NCBI GenBank assembly: GCA_963920665.1
Contig: OY987270.1
Location: 19,804,019-19,868,018, forward strand
DNA from: Straminergon stramineum
Taxonomy: Eukaryota; Streptophyta; Bryopsida; Hypnales; Calliergonaceae
DNA length: 64,000 nucleotides
Direction: 5' to 3'
Part shown: piece after piece, positions 1 to 11,109 of the stretch
How positions within the stretch are numbered: the first letter of the stretch is position 1
Layout of the letters: each line of letters opens with the position of its first letter
Made by a program: the position numbers and the translations under genes
The notes under the pieces: generated by a model
Seen by the model: only the letters and a program-made list of their open reading frames with translations
Told to the model about the DNA's origin: nothing
Databases searched by the model: none

Positions 1-2757
1 GTTACTTGTTGATGAAACTTAGTATTTGGAGGAGGTATTGGCCTTGACAATTGCCGTACTACTCAAATGTCCAAATTCCAAATTTTGGCAAATACTAGAT
101 GAAAAATGAGCAATCAATAATGCTTAAACTTGCCTTTAGATTTCATTTGCTATGAGTTGGAAAATTTATGTAGACTATTTTTTCTACAAACAATACGTGA
201 GAATAATGAATGATGGAGACTCTTTATGTTTTTCATGTTAGGAGATTTACAATTTGGTTAGAAGTTAATATACTAGTATTAAGTTACACAAGTAATGTGA
301 AGAAATGATCCACCCTTAAATCTTGGAGTAGAAAAACTAATCTATATACTCAACCTCTAGCGATCACATTGAAATTTGTTATTTACCAAGGAAATTGGGA
401 GCATGTTTGGAATCAAAGACTTCTAATTAGCTAGGAAAATAAAAAATTAACCACCTACACAAGAGGAGATAGGATTTTATTTGGAGACCCTAATAGGTCT
501 ATGAAGTCAAGTGTTGTTGCCTCTTTTGCATGGGAACACCTTTTACACACTCAATTTGTTGAATGTGATTTCTAATGTTTGTATAATAAGGTGGTTGAAA
601 TGTAAGTTGTAGCCTGCTAAGTTTTTAGCTAATATGTTTTCAAAGCAATTTCTAGTACACACGCAAAGTAAATTGTAGGAAATCCGAAGGATGAGAAAAA
701 AATTACATGAAACCTTAAAGGACAAGAATTGTCACTAATCTATCTTCCCCCAAATGATACAATTTTAGGACCAATAGATACATTCTTCCTTTTTGCAATA
801 GTCTTGGCATTTCCGTTTTTGACTTTTGGGCCCCAATGTCCTTCTATAGTTTACTAATGAAAATTTAGTAAACCTAAGTGCTAATACAAATTTTAGGGAA
901 TGACACATTGAGTATAGATTTCCAAAAACTATTGAGTATATAAGCAATGTGTTCATAGTCATAGTAAAGGACAAATTAATTGTAGTTTTATTTTCATGTT
1001 GCTTAATAGTTTGAAGAAATTGATAATGTACATGATGTATAGAAATATGAAAGGATGTATAGAAGGATTCTAGAGTAATTTGAACATAGTAATGATGGTA
1101 TTCAGCTTTTTCATTGGTAGTTGAAAAAATAGAAAGGAGTTGTATGAAAGGAGATCAATTTGAGGGTTTGGTTGAGTGTCTCACTTCAGGTGAGACAATA
1201 TTCTAGAGGATATTTGCTGAAAGATTGTTCATACTAAAGAATGAAGGCAAATGGAAGATACATAAGGACATCCATCAATTACATTACAATTCTCATCATA
1301 TAGAACATGATATGTCAAGTACATGCGATGATGGAATTTTCTCTCTTCATTGTGCTACTTTTCATGTGACTAGATTGAAAAATTGGTGGTTTGATGCCAC
1401 ATTGAATACCGATGTTACAAAAAGATATAAGAGCTTTTACCTTGTTAGACTCCAAGATTTATGCCAAAAGAAGAACAATCAATCCCTTTTGCCTTCCAAA
1501 CGATGTAGAGAGGGCCCGTTCTGCTTGGACAAAAATGATGGCAACTAGTGGATTGTAATGCCAAATAGGGAGAGAAGAAGTCTACTTCTTTGATAGTATT
1601 TTTGCTATACTATGCAAGAAAATGATGACTTGGAGGTGTTTGGAGCAATCTTTCACATGTTCAAAGACTCAGGAGGTGGATTGAATTTCACATTATAAGA
1701 AATATTTGTTGTTGACATTATTACTTTCTTGTATAGTTTTTAAATTTTCAATAGAAAATATCTAATTGATTTCTTCTAGTATTCACATTAGTGTTGAAGA
1801 GAATGTTGGTTGCACATGGTACATTTGCAAAAATTCACGCCATAGGCACTTTCTAGATTGTTGTTTGGATGCTTGAATCTACTGAAGTTCTAATTGAAGG
1901 TTAGAATTGTGATTGTAGATTCAAATTGATAAGGATGGATCAACTGTTAATTTGATGTTTGTTATTAAAAAATATTTGTGGTATCTTAGTAACAAGAAGA
2001 CATTATTCGTGTTATTGCTTCCTGCATCTCTCTATACACTAGCTTTTTTTTATTCTACACAATATAAAGAGGATGCTTTCTCTACTTATGATAGATCATG
2101 AGGTTTAGTAGTTTGTGATGGAGTTCAATTTCAATAATATAGATTATGTATTTTTTCTAAATATTGTGAGCAATCATTAATCTTTTGTAGTTGGAATTGC
2201 TTCACCAATCTATGTTTTTTCATGGGACAATTCTTCTAAAAAATTTTAAGCTGACATTTCCCTTTAGAGGTAGAGTGAGTAGAGCAAGAAGAATTCTATT
2301 TGTTGTTATTGGACTACTATGCTATTAATTATGAATTTTCAATGTGAAGATTATTTATTTGGGATCATGTTTTTTCAACACTTTTATTCTTTCTAACAAA
2401 ATAGTATAGACAAAAATGTAGTGAATTTAATGTTAGTGCCATTTTCAACATTTTAATGTCGAAAAGAACATCAATTTGGGGTAGTGGAAAGACTTGAAGA
2501 AAAAATGGCTAGTTGCGAAGGATTGGTGGCTTTGAGTTTATTGTATTTGCAGGTGTAAATTATCTTGAGATTAAACAATTTGTTCTTAAATACACTCTCA
2601 TTCCACTTAGTCTCAATTATGTGAGACATTAGTTACAAATTGACACCTTTTGAGTTTTCCATAGCAAACATTCATTGGATTTGAGGATTTTGAAATATAA
2701 AACTAAGCAATCTATAGAAATGTGGCGATAAATATAAGATTTTAGTCCATCAGAGCT
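1..2757. other. AT-rich intergenic DNA, no gene seen
   Basis: No homology-bearing open frame, RNA gene or clear element boundary was recognised. The longest open frame (1225-1548, 107 codons) has no recognisable domain. This may be old, decayed transposon sequence. Confidence 0.5.
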
Positions 2758-2867
2758 CACAAAATTAGGATTTAAAAAATTTCTAAGGATGAACAATTGT
2801 ACTTCTATCCTACGTAGGTAGATATTTTGTCATCCATAGGACAAAAACCATCCATGTCGACTTTTAA

Positions 2868-3079
2868 TCCTTAAAGGACAAATTGGTGACCATGGAAATC
2901 AATCCTTTTGGAACCATGTGACATCATCTATTTAAAATAGAAATAAAAATACTCATTGGAGGTCAAAAATCTTCTTTTTCTGCACAAAATTCCAAGGATG
3001 AATAGTTGTTGTTCAGTCTTATGTGGAGAGATTCTTTGTCCTCCATCTAACACTGAACATCCGTGTTGATGTTTATGGG
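2868..3079 (+). mobile_element. Short TTAA-flanked element, about 212-bp family, copy 1
   Basis: Left flank TTAA (2864-2867), right flank TTCA (mutated TTAA). It shares CCATGTGACATCATCTA and AAGGATGAATAGTTG with copies at 5457-5679 and 10249-10451. A partial copy of the same family (right half, about 2758-2863) abuts it on the left, and the two share a single TTAA. Confidence 0.6.
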
Positions 3080-3420
3080 TTCAAGATTAACTTATCCCCC
3101 CCTACCTTTCCAAGCCACATCCTCAAAGTCAGCGATCCCCAAATTGGCTAAAAGGTACATTCACACTTGGTGTTAAAGAGTGTTATTACTAATGGTCTTA
3201 AGAATGAATTTAGCCCTACTTTGGGGCTAGATTCACTTTTCAAACATCACCCCTAATATCAAGTGCAAACATACCTTAAATTTTGCTTGGTTGCTACTTA
3301 ATTTCTTCATGCCCTCAGTGTTAAATTCAAAAAAATCTTCCAAAAATGAATATTTGTCTAATTTCCTTGAATTTCCTTGAACGTATTCTAGGATCACTGC
3401 CTCCCAACTGCTCCAAACAA

Positions 3421-3704
3421 ATGGCCAAAGCAGGACGCTAAATCTTGCAAATGAAGTGGGCCCCGTAGGGGCATTTTGTGTTTTATCTGGGCGTAAAAGT
3501 AAGAACTACCCCCTATTTTGAACCGTATCGAGGGTATGTTCTAGACCTCTCTTAGCTAATTTGGGGTCTCTGATCGCAAATATGAATTTGGAATTTGCCA
3601 AAAAAATAATGTGCCAAAAATAAAGATTTCATGTGTTTTCCCCATGGTAAATCTGTCCCTGCTGGGCCCACTTCGTTTGCAGGATTTAGCGTCCTCCATG
3701 GCCA
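3421..3704. mobile_element. Foldback element with arms of about 42 bp
   Basis: The left arm (3421-3464) reads TGGCCAAAGCAGGACGCTAA onward. The right arm (3664-3704) is its reverse complement with few mismatches (GGGCCCACTTCG to TGGCCA). The interior of about 200 bp is unrecognised. Next to it, about 3780-3860, is a CCGTCCGTC-rich stretch. Confidence 0.5.
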
Positions 3705-3897
3705 AATGCCTGCAACGAATGCCAGCACCCTGGCTGTGTCAGTCCGGAAGGGAGTCTAACTTTAATTGGGAAAAAGGGCACTGGTCCGTCCGTCACTCCG
3801 TCCGTCTACCAAATGACAGAGAGGCTCTCCGTCACTCCCATCAGCGCCAGTCCGTCTGTTCCTAAGCTTCAGCTTAACTACACTATGTTACGGTACT

Positions 3898-4578
3898 GTA
3901 GTGTGCCCTGTGTCGGTGCCACACTATCATAATAAAATAGAGTAAAAAAAAGTAATTTTCTAAGAAAAATTTAATTCATGAAAACTTCGAAATTCAGTAT
4001 GACCCTTTCTGCTGTGGGTCAAAATGCCACGAAACTAAGTCCTTGCATTAGGGGTAGTCACAGCTTCTTCATCAACTCGAATTTCTCAGAAGAATGAAAC
4101 AATAATGAGAGAAAACAAGAGTCAATCCACAGCAGTTCCTAGTGAAGAAGGTGCGACACTCCTTTGGTGTCCGGTGGAGGACTCCTTTGAAGAACGATTT
4201 TGCCTCTGACTAAAAGTACACAAGTATCACAGGTGTCAAGTTGTCGTTCGAAGTGTGGGGCAAGCGATGCAGATCACAGAATATACTTTGCTTGAGAACT
4301 CTTCCGCACGCCCATTCTTTTGCTCCACAAGAGAATAATGAACCTTGAGAAAGCTTCTCAGCAAAAGTATATTCCACCAACAAGAGCTTGTTGGGAACCA
4401 ACCCTAAATCACCATGTCCCGATTTTGTGAAGAATGGGAGCACAGTGAAGAAGACGTGACTACCCCTATTGCACCCCTCCTCGCTAAGGGATTTTTGACG
4501 GGACGAAGAATGTGCAAGGGACGCATTGTTTCGGAGATCTCACCATAACAAAACAAAACAAGCCTAACTTAAGGTATG
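3898..4578 (+). repeat. Dispersed repeat R2, copy 1, split by a nested element
   Basis: Starts TGTGCCCTGTGTCGGTGCCA and ends CCTAACTTAAGGTATG. Other copies or fragments are at about 4583-4830, 10850-11102, 24664-24920, 42360-42480 and 43450-43605. The shared core includes AACTTTCACACCAT, CCAAATGCCACAAAACAAAG and GGGCTTTCCAA. No terminal inverted repeat was found, so the class is unknown. A 420-bp element interrupts this copy. Confidence 0.6.
4049..4468. mobile_element. 420-bp TIR element nested in repeat R2
   Basis: Ends TAGGGGTAGTCAC and GTGACTACCCCTA are inverted repeats, and similarity continues to CTTCTTC/GAAGAAG. TTGCA lies on both sides (4043-4047 and 4469-4473), apart from one extra T at the left. 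Other R2 copies read straight through this point (TTGTGCACCCCTCC), so the segment is an insertion. Confidence 0.65.
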
Positions 4579-4582
4579 AACT

Positions 4583-4830
4583 AAGTATGTTACCTATGTT
4601 GTTGCCACAACTAGAAAAAAAATAAAAGTATATAATTTATTTTGTAATTGAAAAAAACTTACAAAATACAATAACTTTCCCACTGTCAGTCGAAATGCCA
4701 CAAAACAAAGCTTGTGCACCCTTTCTTGCAAAGGGCTTTCCAAGGATACCATAAACGCAATGGGGGCCATTGATACAAGAGATCTCATTGTAATTAACCA
4801 ACCAAACTAAAAGCCTACTAACCTAAAGGT
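4583..4830 (+). repeat. Dispersed repeat R2, copy 2
   Basis: An uninterrupted copy directly downstream of copy 1, so two R2 copies are in tandem. It carries GTTGCCACAAC at the left, ATGCCACAAAACAAAGCTTG in the core, and CTAACCTAAAGGTATGG at the right end. Confidence 0.55.
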
Positions 4831-4867
4831 ATGGATGGAATGGATGGATGCTATGCTTAATCCTTAA

Positions 4868-5452
4868 CCCCTAAATGTAATGTCCACAATCATCTCTAGA
4901 ATTGATGATTTGAGAAAAATCATTATAAAGTACAATTTGAAAGCATATTTTGGAATTAATATATGAATAAAATTTGTAGATTTTGATTTATAGATTCCAT
5001 CTATATGGTTGGATTCACCAATGATATCACCCATATTTATTTATAAATTTTGAAAAATAAAATTCTAAGTTCCTTTGAAATTTGATTATAAGCAAAATAT
5101 TATCCTTTTTTGAGTAAATTTTGTTGGAGTGGATTTGAAGTGAGGTTCTCATCACATGGTGATTTTTTGGAATTTTTGTGTTCTTAAAATCTATGACCTC
5201 ATATTGACAAATCCTGTTTTGAACTAGAGTCAATGCAATTTTGGCTTTGTCAACCACTTGGCATACTTGCACATTGGTAATTTTAGAAAAATATGTACTC
5301 TAGTAACACAAAATCCAACCATTCGATAGGACAACAACTTGGTATGGTATCTTTACAAATTAGAATACTTTTCATCCAAGTAGTTAGGAAGATGAAACTC
5401 GATTATCAATTTGTTCATCATCCAGAAAAGAAACTTTGAAGTGCTTAGGGGG
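4868..5452 (+). mobile_element. TTAA element, family A (about 580 bp), copy 1
   Basis: Left end CCCCTAAATGT after TTAA (4864-4867). Right end GCTTAGGGG before a mutated TTCA. It is closely related along its length to 20972-21551 and, inverted, to 15454-16022 (shared ATTGA(T/C)GATTTGAG(A/G)AAAAT and AGGACAACAACTTG). No coding sequence is seen. Confidence 0.75.
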
Positions 5453-5456
5453 TTCA

Positions 5457-5679
5457 AGGACGGACCGGTGACTATGGAAATCCTCCCTTTTGGAACCATG
5501 TGACATCATCTACTTTTAAAAAACCTTGCAAAAATATTCATTAGAGGTCAAACTATTATAGAAGATCTCCCCTTTCTACACAAAATTATGAGGATGAGTA
5601 GTTGCCCTTTTGTCCTATATACAAAGATTCTTTGTCATCCATCAGACACAAAACATCAATGTCAACATTATTTTATAGG
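5457..5679 (+). mobile_element. About 212-bp TTAA-flanked family, copy 2
   Basis: Contains GGAACCATGTGACATCATC and the family's downstream motifs. The right end is followed by TTAA (5680-5683). It directly adjoins the right end of the element at 4868-5452. Confidence 0.55.
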
Positions 5680-5839
5680 TTAAGTTAATTTAGCTTGAGT
5701 CTGCTCCACTCTACTATGTTAACTTCGTTGCTAGGTTGGAGGATGTGCTAGTGGACCTTATCATCATTTTTTGGGTTTATTTTTTACCAACCAAGTGGAT
5801 CTCTTGGTTGTTCCACATCCAAAGTCTCAGCTCCATTAA

Positions 5840-6403
5840 CCCCTAAAGGACAATTGTCCGTTGAACGGACAATCAAAATCCGGGTAGGTTCCTATGAAGT
5901 CAATTTTGGTTGGATGTTCACAAATTTTTGACACAAGGTGTACACATGTACCCCCTAAGTGGGAATATAATTTTTTTTCGATCGGATGCCCGGATCAAAA
6001 GTTATGCTGCCCCGAACTTTTTTTTTAATCGGGCAGCTTTCGCAAAAATCCTCCTTTACTTCTGAAATTTTACAGGTATGTAATTTACATGATTTCAGAT
6101 ACAAATGTAAAAAAAATAACCATGTATAATGTAAAAATCTCACTTTTACAGGAGTGAAAGTCTGCTGGCCCTGTCGGGCAGGGTCAAAAAAAAACTTTTT
6201 CTTCTAACTTCGAACGTTATAATCTTTCAATCCGTGCGGTCAAAGTTTCTGAAATTTTTTCCACATATTCCCATAGTAGTCTAGTACAAATTTGTACGGT
6301 TGAATTTTGAAAAAAAACATTTTTTGTTCATGTTTTTCTTATTGTTCTAAGAAGTGGCAGTTTTTCACAGTTTGTGTCCAAAATGTGCCTCGTCCTTTAG
6401 GGG
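5840..6403 (+). mobile_element. TTAA element, 564 bp
   Basis: TTAA at 5836-5839 and 6404-6407. Terminal inverted repeat CCCCTAAAGGAC / GTCCTTTAGGGG is perfect. The right 200 bp (TCTTTCAATCCGTGCGGTCAA, CTGAAATTTTTTCCACAT) resembles the right ends of the elements at 14168, 36573, 42509 and 47158, but the left part does not. Confidence 0.8.
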
Positions 6404-7457
6404 TTAAGTTAAGTTACTAAAAGACCCCTCCTATCTTCATTCATGTTCCTTAACTTGTATCCTGATGGGGAAACTCATGACATGTAAGTTAGAAACACCC
6501 ATTAGAGTCCCTAATCCCATCATTGTACCCTAAATATTACTAAATGTGTCCCTAGACTTTAGTTAATGTGTCCTCCGTATGTTTAATTCTGATTGGCTAA
6601 CACATGTGAAGGACACATACTTAATTGTGATTCACTGACAATTGATTTTCGCAAAGTTTAGATTTGGGTCTACCTTTGAGACACATTCAATGGTCTCAGG
6701 AGCCAACATTTTGAAAAATCATAGAAATTACATGCAACATCCGAAAAATCTAAATTTTTAATCAATATTCATGATTTTCACATGCTAATACCACTCAAAA
6801 ATATAATTTAAAAGAAAAGATGCCTCCAACTATGTTGAATTGCTTATATTGACGCTTATGGGTGCTCCCACTTGAGGGGAGGCAACCCACTCCTAACCAC
6901 TTAAGCATATACAAGTATTAGCAAAGGAGATTTCAATAGTGGGAAATTTTCCCATGTGTAGAAATAGAGTTCATAAGATTTTCATCATTTTTTCAGATTT
7001 TTATTTGTCAAAACATAATTCCTATAAATTTTTTGGCTGAAGATTCTGCTCCACCCATATTGGTCATATATACCTTCTTATTATTTCTGACCAAGTCTTG
7101 TAGCCAATCATAATGCGCCACAATTGCGTTGGGAGTTGTGCTAGCATTAATCATTGTAATTACCTCTTGATTGAAATTACTCTACTTTACGTTGCCAGAA
7201 TGGGGCAGTGATCAGGAATGGGTTGCCTCCTTTTAATCCCAGCTAAACTTTGGTTGCCATGGCTGTGTCGTGTCAGTCCTTGCTGCGACCCTTGAAGGTC
7301 ATATGTTTCCAAAAAAAAGAAAAAAAACACCCTCCTAAGTTCAGTTCAGTTCAGTTCTTTGTCGCCGCAGCTGCCAACTGGCCACTAGCAGACTCACTGC
7401 TTGGAATCTGACACCCTGGCAAACATGGAAAATGCTGCCCTCCTTCCTTCCGTAGAG

Positions 7458-7560
7458 GACAGACAGACGGACAGACCGACAGATAGACGGACGGACAGAC
7501 GGACGGACAGACGGACGGACAGACGGACAGGTCAGACAGACAGACAGGTCGACAAGAGGA
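7458..7560 (+). repeat. GACA/GACG tetranucleotide array
   Basis: About 25 units of GACA, GACG or GACC in near-perfect register. It creates artificial open frames of 62-112 codons on both strands (Arg/Thr/Asp or Ser/Val/Cys/Pro repeats), which are not genes. Confidence 0.9.
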
Positions 7561-7684
7561 CGGAGGGACTGCCTGAGGAGTGCCTGAGGACACCACTCCA
7601 CTGGCGGGAGGGGGCTGAAGGCCGGGGCCAAAAGGAAAAGGAAAGCAAAGCAAAGGGAAGCAAAGGAAAGGGGATTCTTCTTAA

Positions 7685-7926
7685 CCCCTCAAGGCCCAAG
7701 CAATTTCTGTACTTTTCCATAGGTTTGAACTTTGATTGATAGTATGCATTTTACAACAAGCTTATTACATGATGAAAATTGTACTTTTGAACTTCCCTAA
7801 TCAACAAGAATATCATAACCTCAAATTCACTTAGATATACTTCTTAGAATGTAGGGAAATGAAGTTATAACTTTGACTTGTTGAACAGGTGAGAGGCCCA
7901 AAACACACTCCTTGGGCCTTGAGGGG
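7685..7926. mobile_element. Short TTAA element (242 bp) with 16-bp perfect ends
   Basis: TTAA at 7681-7684 and 7927-7930. The ends CCCCTCAAGGCCCAAG and CTTGGGCCTTGAGGGG are perfect inverted repeats. A possible second, degenerate element (7931-8170, right end GCTTAGGAG then TTAA) adjoins and would share the TTAA at 7927-7930. Confidence 0.8.
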
Positions 7927-8417
7927 TTAACTGATACGCCTTGAGTGCCCCAAATATGGCCTCCCCAAAATGAAAGGTTGTCATGTTTGACTATTATAAT
8001 CTTTTCAATGGTAGGGGAAAATCATTTGTCCTTTCCCCCACAACTCTGGTCATGTTTCCATTACCAATCGGTATGGTCAATTTATGTGGATCTTGTTTTG
8101 GGTGATAATTTGATTAGAATGAGTTGAGAAGGGTCTGAATTTTGGTAAATATGCTCTGGGTGCTTAGGAGTTAAGTTAATCAAGATAGTTCACTAACTGA
8201 ACTCATGGTAAGTTATGTTAGGCAGGGATTGGACAGAACATGATGTTACGCCATAAGGTAAGTTAACTTCAGTTTGCATTTTAATTTATTTTCTAATTTT
8301 TAAAAATTTTACACAAATGGAATTTCATTGCGAGGGTCAAAATAATGTAATGTACCTTCCATACCAACCAGGCAGCTGCAAGCAGCCTCAGTTAAGTATT
8401 AACCTGGTGAAGTAACT

Positions 8418-8447
8418 TCGGGTGGGTGGGTGGGCGGGTGGGCGGGT
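8418..8447 (+). repeat. G-run cluster, potential G-quadruplex
   Basis: Seven runs of GGG separated by T, C or TG within 27 bp. A related GTGGGT-type stretch lies at 11236-11266. No gene is adjacent. Confidence 0.8.
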
Positions 8448-8765
8448 TCAGTTCAGGGCTTTTTTTTTCATTTTTTACAAAGAGCCAAAGTGGCGATGTT
8501 AAATGTTATAGTAGTGCTCCAAATTACAACATTCATCCACATATTGGATGTATACTATGGTTTTCATCTACAATTTGACGATTTCATTTAAGATTTTTTT
8601 TTAATTCAAATTTGTTTGACGATTTCATCCGACTTTTTTGATATTTTTTTTGTCATTTTTTAGCCAGATTATTTTTCTCTGGTGCAATCTGGCACCAAAA
8701 AGCCAAAAAGAAAAACCCTGGTTCAGTTGACCTGGGACTTTCAAGTTGGTCTTTCTGGGACGAGG

Positions 8766-8968
8766 GAGGGGAGGGTAAGCGGGTTGACTCCTCAGTCAGA
8801 AGGAGCTCTAAGCTGAAGTTAGCAGCAGCAGCAGCAGCACAGACTTCGCAGTTCAGTTCGCAGCAGGGCAGGGCAGGGAAAGGAGGCTTGAAAGCCCAAG
8901 AAGAAGCAAGCCTGGCTGGGCCTGGGTGATCTCTGCAAGGAAAGTCCGTTTCGTTTCATTTGCATTAT
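8766..8968 (+). repeat. Local duplicated segment, copy 1
   Basis: GC-richer segment (GTTGACTCCTCAGTCA, CTTGAAAGCCCAAGAAGAAG, AAGGAAAGTCCGTTTC) that recurs at 10474-10631 in a shortened form. It contains a short (AGC)n run. It could be a captured gene 5' end, but no open frame supports that. Confidence 0.65.
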
Positions 8969-9194
8969 GATAGTCTGCTCGAAATCCACTCGTCTTCTAA
9001 AAACTGTCCCTAGCCAGGTTCTAAAATGGACATTAACAAGTTGTAAAATGCATATGTGTAAAGCATTGAATGTTTTGTCAATATGTCAGAGCGGTTTAAA
9101 ATTTGTCAGACGTTCTTTTATACTTTGCTAGTGGATGGAATAAGAGCCAAGGTGGGTTCATTTCTGAAATGCTTACCTGTGTTCAAAAAAACTT

Positions 9195-9403
9195 TTCTCC
9201 CCTAACTTTGAATGCTGATATTTTTCAATCTGTATGGTCAAACTTGATAAAATTTTTACCACATGATCTCATACAAGTACAGTACAGTATCCTACTGTTG
9301 GATTTTTGAAATTTGAAAATTTTCTTTCTTAAAAAAATGCAACAGGAATGGCAATTTCAAGTGATTTTTGTCAAAAAATAGGCCTTGGTCCTTTAGGAGT
9401 TTA
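9195..9403 (+). repeat. Degenerate right-end module of a TTAA element
   Basis: Carries AATGCTGATATTTTTCAATC, ACCACATGATCTC and GGTCCTTTAGGAG followed by TTTA, matching the conserved right 200 bp of the TTAA elements. The left end was not found. Confidence 0.5.
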
Positions 9404-10099
9404 GTTTAGTAAAGGTCGCATTTTGGAACCCTGTCTATTACTTTCTACAGGCTGCTGTGCTTGTTTCTGGTGAAGCCATATCTTTTTTCAGACTACACAT
9501 GTGTGGGTTTTGTAAGGCCTACTATCAAGAAATAGATACCTGTGGCAGAATTCTTTAGAAATTCGTATGTAATTCAAAAATGCTCGGAAAAATATGAAAC
9601 CACTTGGGTTAGATTCCACATCAATTTTTCTTCGAGTGAAAAATAAGGGAAAATAATTTTCTGCATCAAAGAACCATCGAAAAGGCCAACCAGTCCTTAA
9701 ATGCACGGTTTATGAGCAGACTACCTTAGAGTACCCTTGCCAATCACGGCACAAACAAAATTCAAATGCTTCTCCACATAAATATTGAGAGTTGCATGTT
9801 TTGAAATTTGGTGTGGTTATAAAATGTCATGTTGAAAGTCACATGTGAGAAAAAGAGAATGTAAAAATATTTCTTCCAATAAATTTTACTGCAATTTAAA
9901 GGCAATGATCATGAAGCTAAAATCTAGTTAAAAATTCTTTACAACCCTTCATTGTATAGTGTGTGGTCATTGGGTGGTGATACAAAATTTTATTCTTATT
10001 GCAATTGAATTGGTAGTTGCATTGTGTGGGTAGTGTTTGGTAAATGGCAATGGTTGATGTGTGGTTTTGGGATGTGTGTGGTAAATGGCAAGTTTACTC

Positions 10100-10793
10100 T
10101 AGATGAAACTCAATATGGGGAACCAACTTGAAACGTCCCTTTACAGTAGTTGAATTTCATCTAATGTGTAAGAAAAAAAACAGAAGGAAAAAGGAGCTTG
10201 GGTGTTAGTGAGTGGCTAGTGGCTACACACACTCTAGGATAAGCCAAAGGCTATGAAAATCAACCATTTTAGAACCGTGTGACATCATCCACTTTAGAAA
10301 AATAAAAAATACTCATTGGGAGTCAAACTAGTGTATAAAATCTCCCCTTTCCACCCCTAATTCCGAGGATGAATAGTTGCACTTCTATCCTACAAAGGAG
10401 AATTCCTTGTCATTCATCAAACAAAAAATGTCCACCATGTCGTTTAGGGGTTAATGACTCCTAGTCTTTATGGGAGGGGAGGGGAGGGTTGACTCCTCAG
10501 TCATGAGGAACTCTATCAATAGCACAAACTTCACAGTTTAGTTCGCACTAGGGCAGGGAAAGGAAGCTTGAAAGCCCAAGAAGAAGCCTGCCTAGGTGAT
10601 CTCTACAAGGAAAGTCCGTTTCATTTGCATTAGATGAACTTCAGTATGGGAAACCAATCTAAAACGACGCTTTAGAGTAGTTGAATTTTGTCTAAAGTGT
10701 AAGAAAAAAACATAAGGAAAAATGAGTTTGGGTGGTGGTGAGTGGTTAATGACTAGTGGCTAACTTACACACACTCTAGGGCAAGCCAGAGGC
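10100..10793 (+). repeat. Composite locus of direct duplications
   Basis: 10100-10247 and 10631-10793 are direct repeats (TAGATGAA, CAGTATGGG-like, GTAAGAAAAAAA, ACACACTCTAGG). Between them lie a TTAA element (10249-10451) and the second copy of the segment first seen at 8766-8968. Confidence 0.65.
10249..10451 (+). mobile_element. About 212-bp TTAA-flanked family, copy 3
   Basis: Contains AACCGTGTGACATCATCCA. The right end is the full TTTAGGGG followed by TTAA (10452-10455). The left end seems truncated where it meets a local duplicated segment. Confidence 0.55.
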
Positions 10794-11109
10794 GGGTGGG
10801 GGCACCCTAGGAATTTTTTCAACCTAATTTTACATTACTAGTCTACCTTGGGCAATTGCTACAACCCCGACAAAATTGTAAAAGCAATTGTCTCTAATTC
10901 TTTTAATCCTTAAAAAACTTTGAAATTCAATAAATTGCATAGTGTAGGTCCAAATGCCATGAGATGAACCTTGTGCACCCCTCCTCATAGAGCTTTCCAA
11001 TGGTACCAAGGACAAGAATGGAGGATGCGTAGTCCAAAAAATCTCCTTGTAATAAACAAAACAAACAAAACAAACAAACAAATAGCCTAACTTAAGGTAT
11101 GGATTTTTC

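Noticed and set aside
1225..1548. 107-codon open frame
   Set aside because: No recognisable domain, AT-rich surroundings and no splice or neighbour support.
7341..7739. Several open frames of 62-112 codons on both strands
   Set aside because: They are produced by the GACA/GACG tetranucleotide array, which has few stops in any frame.
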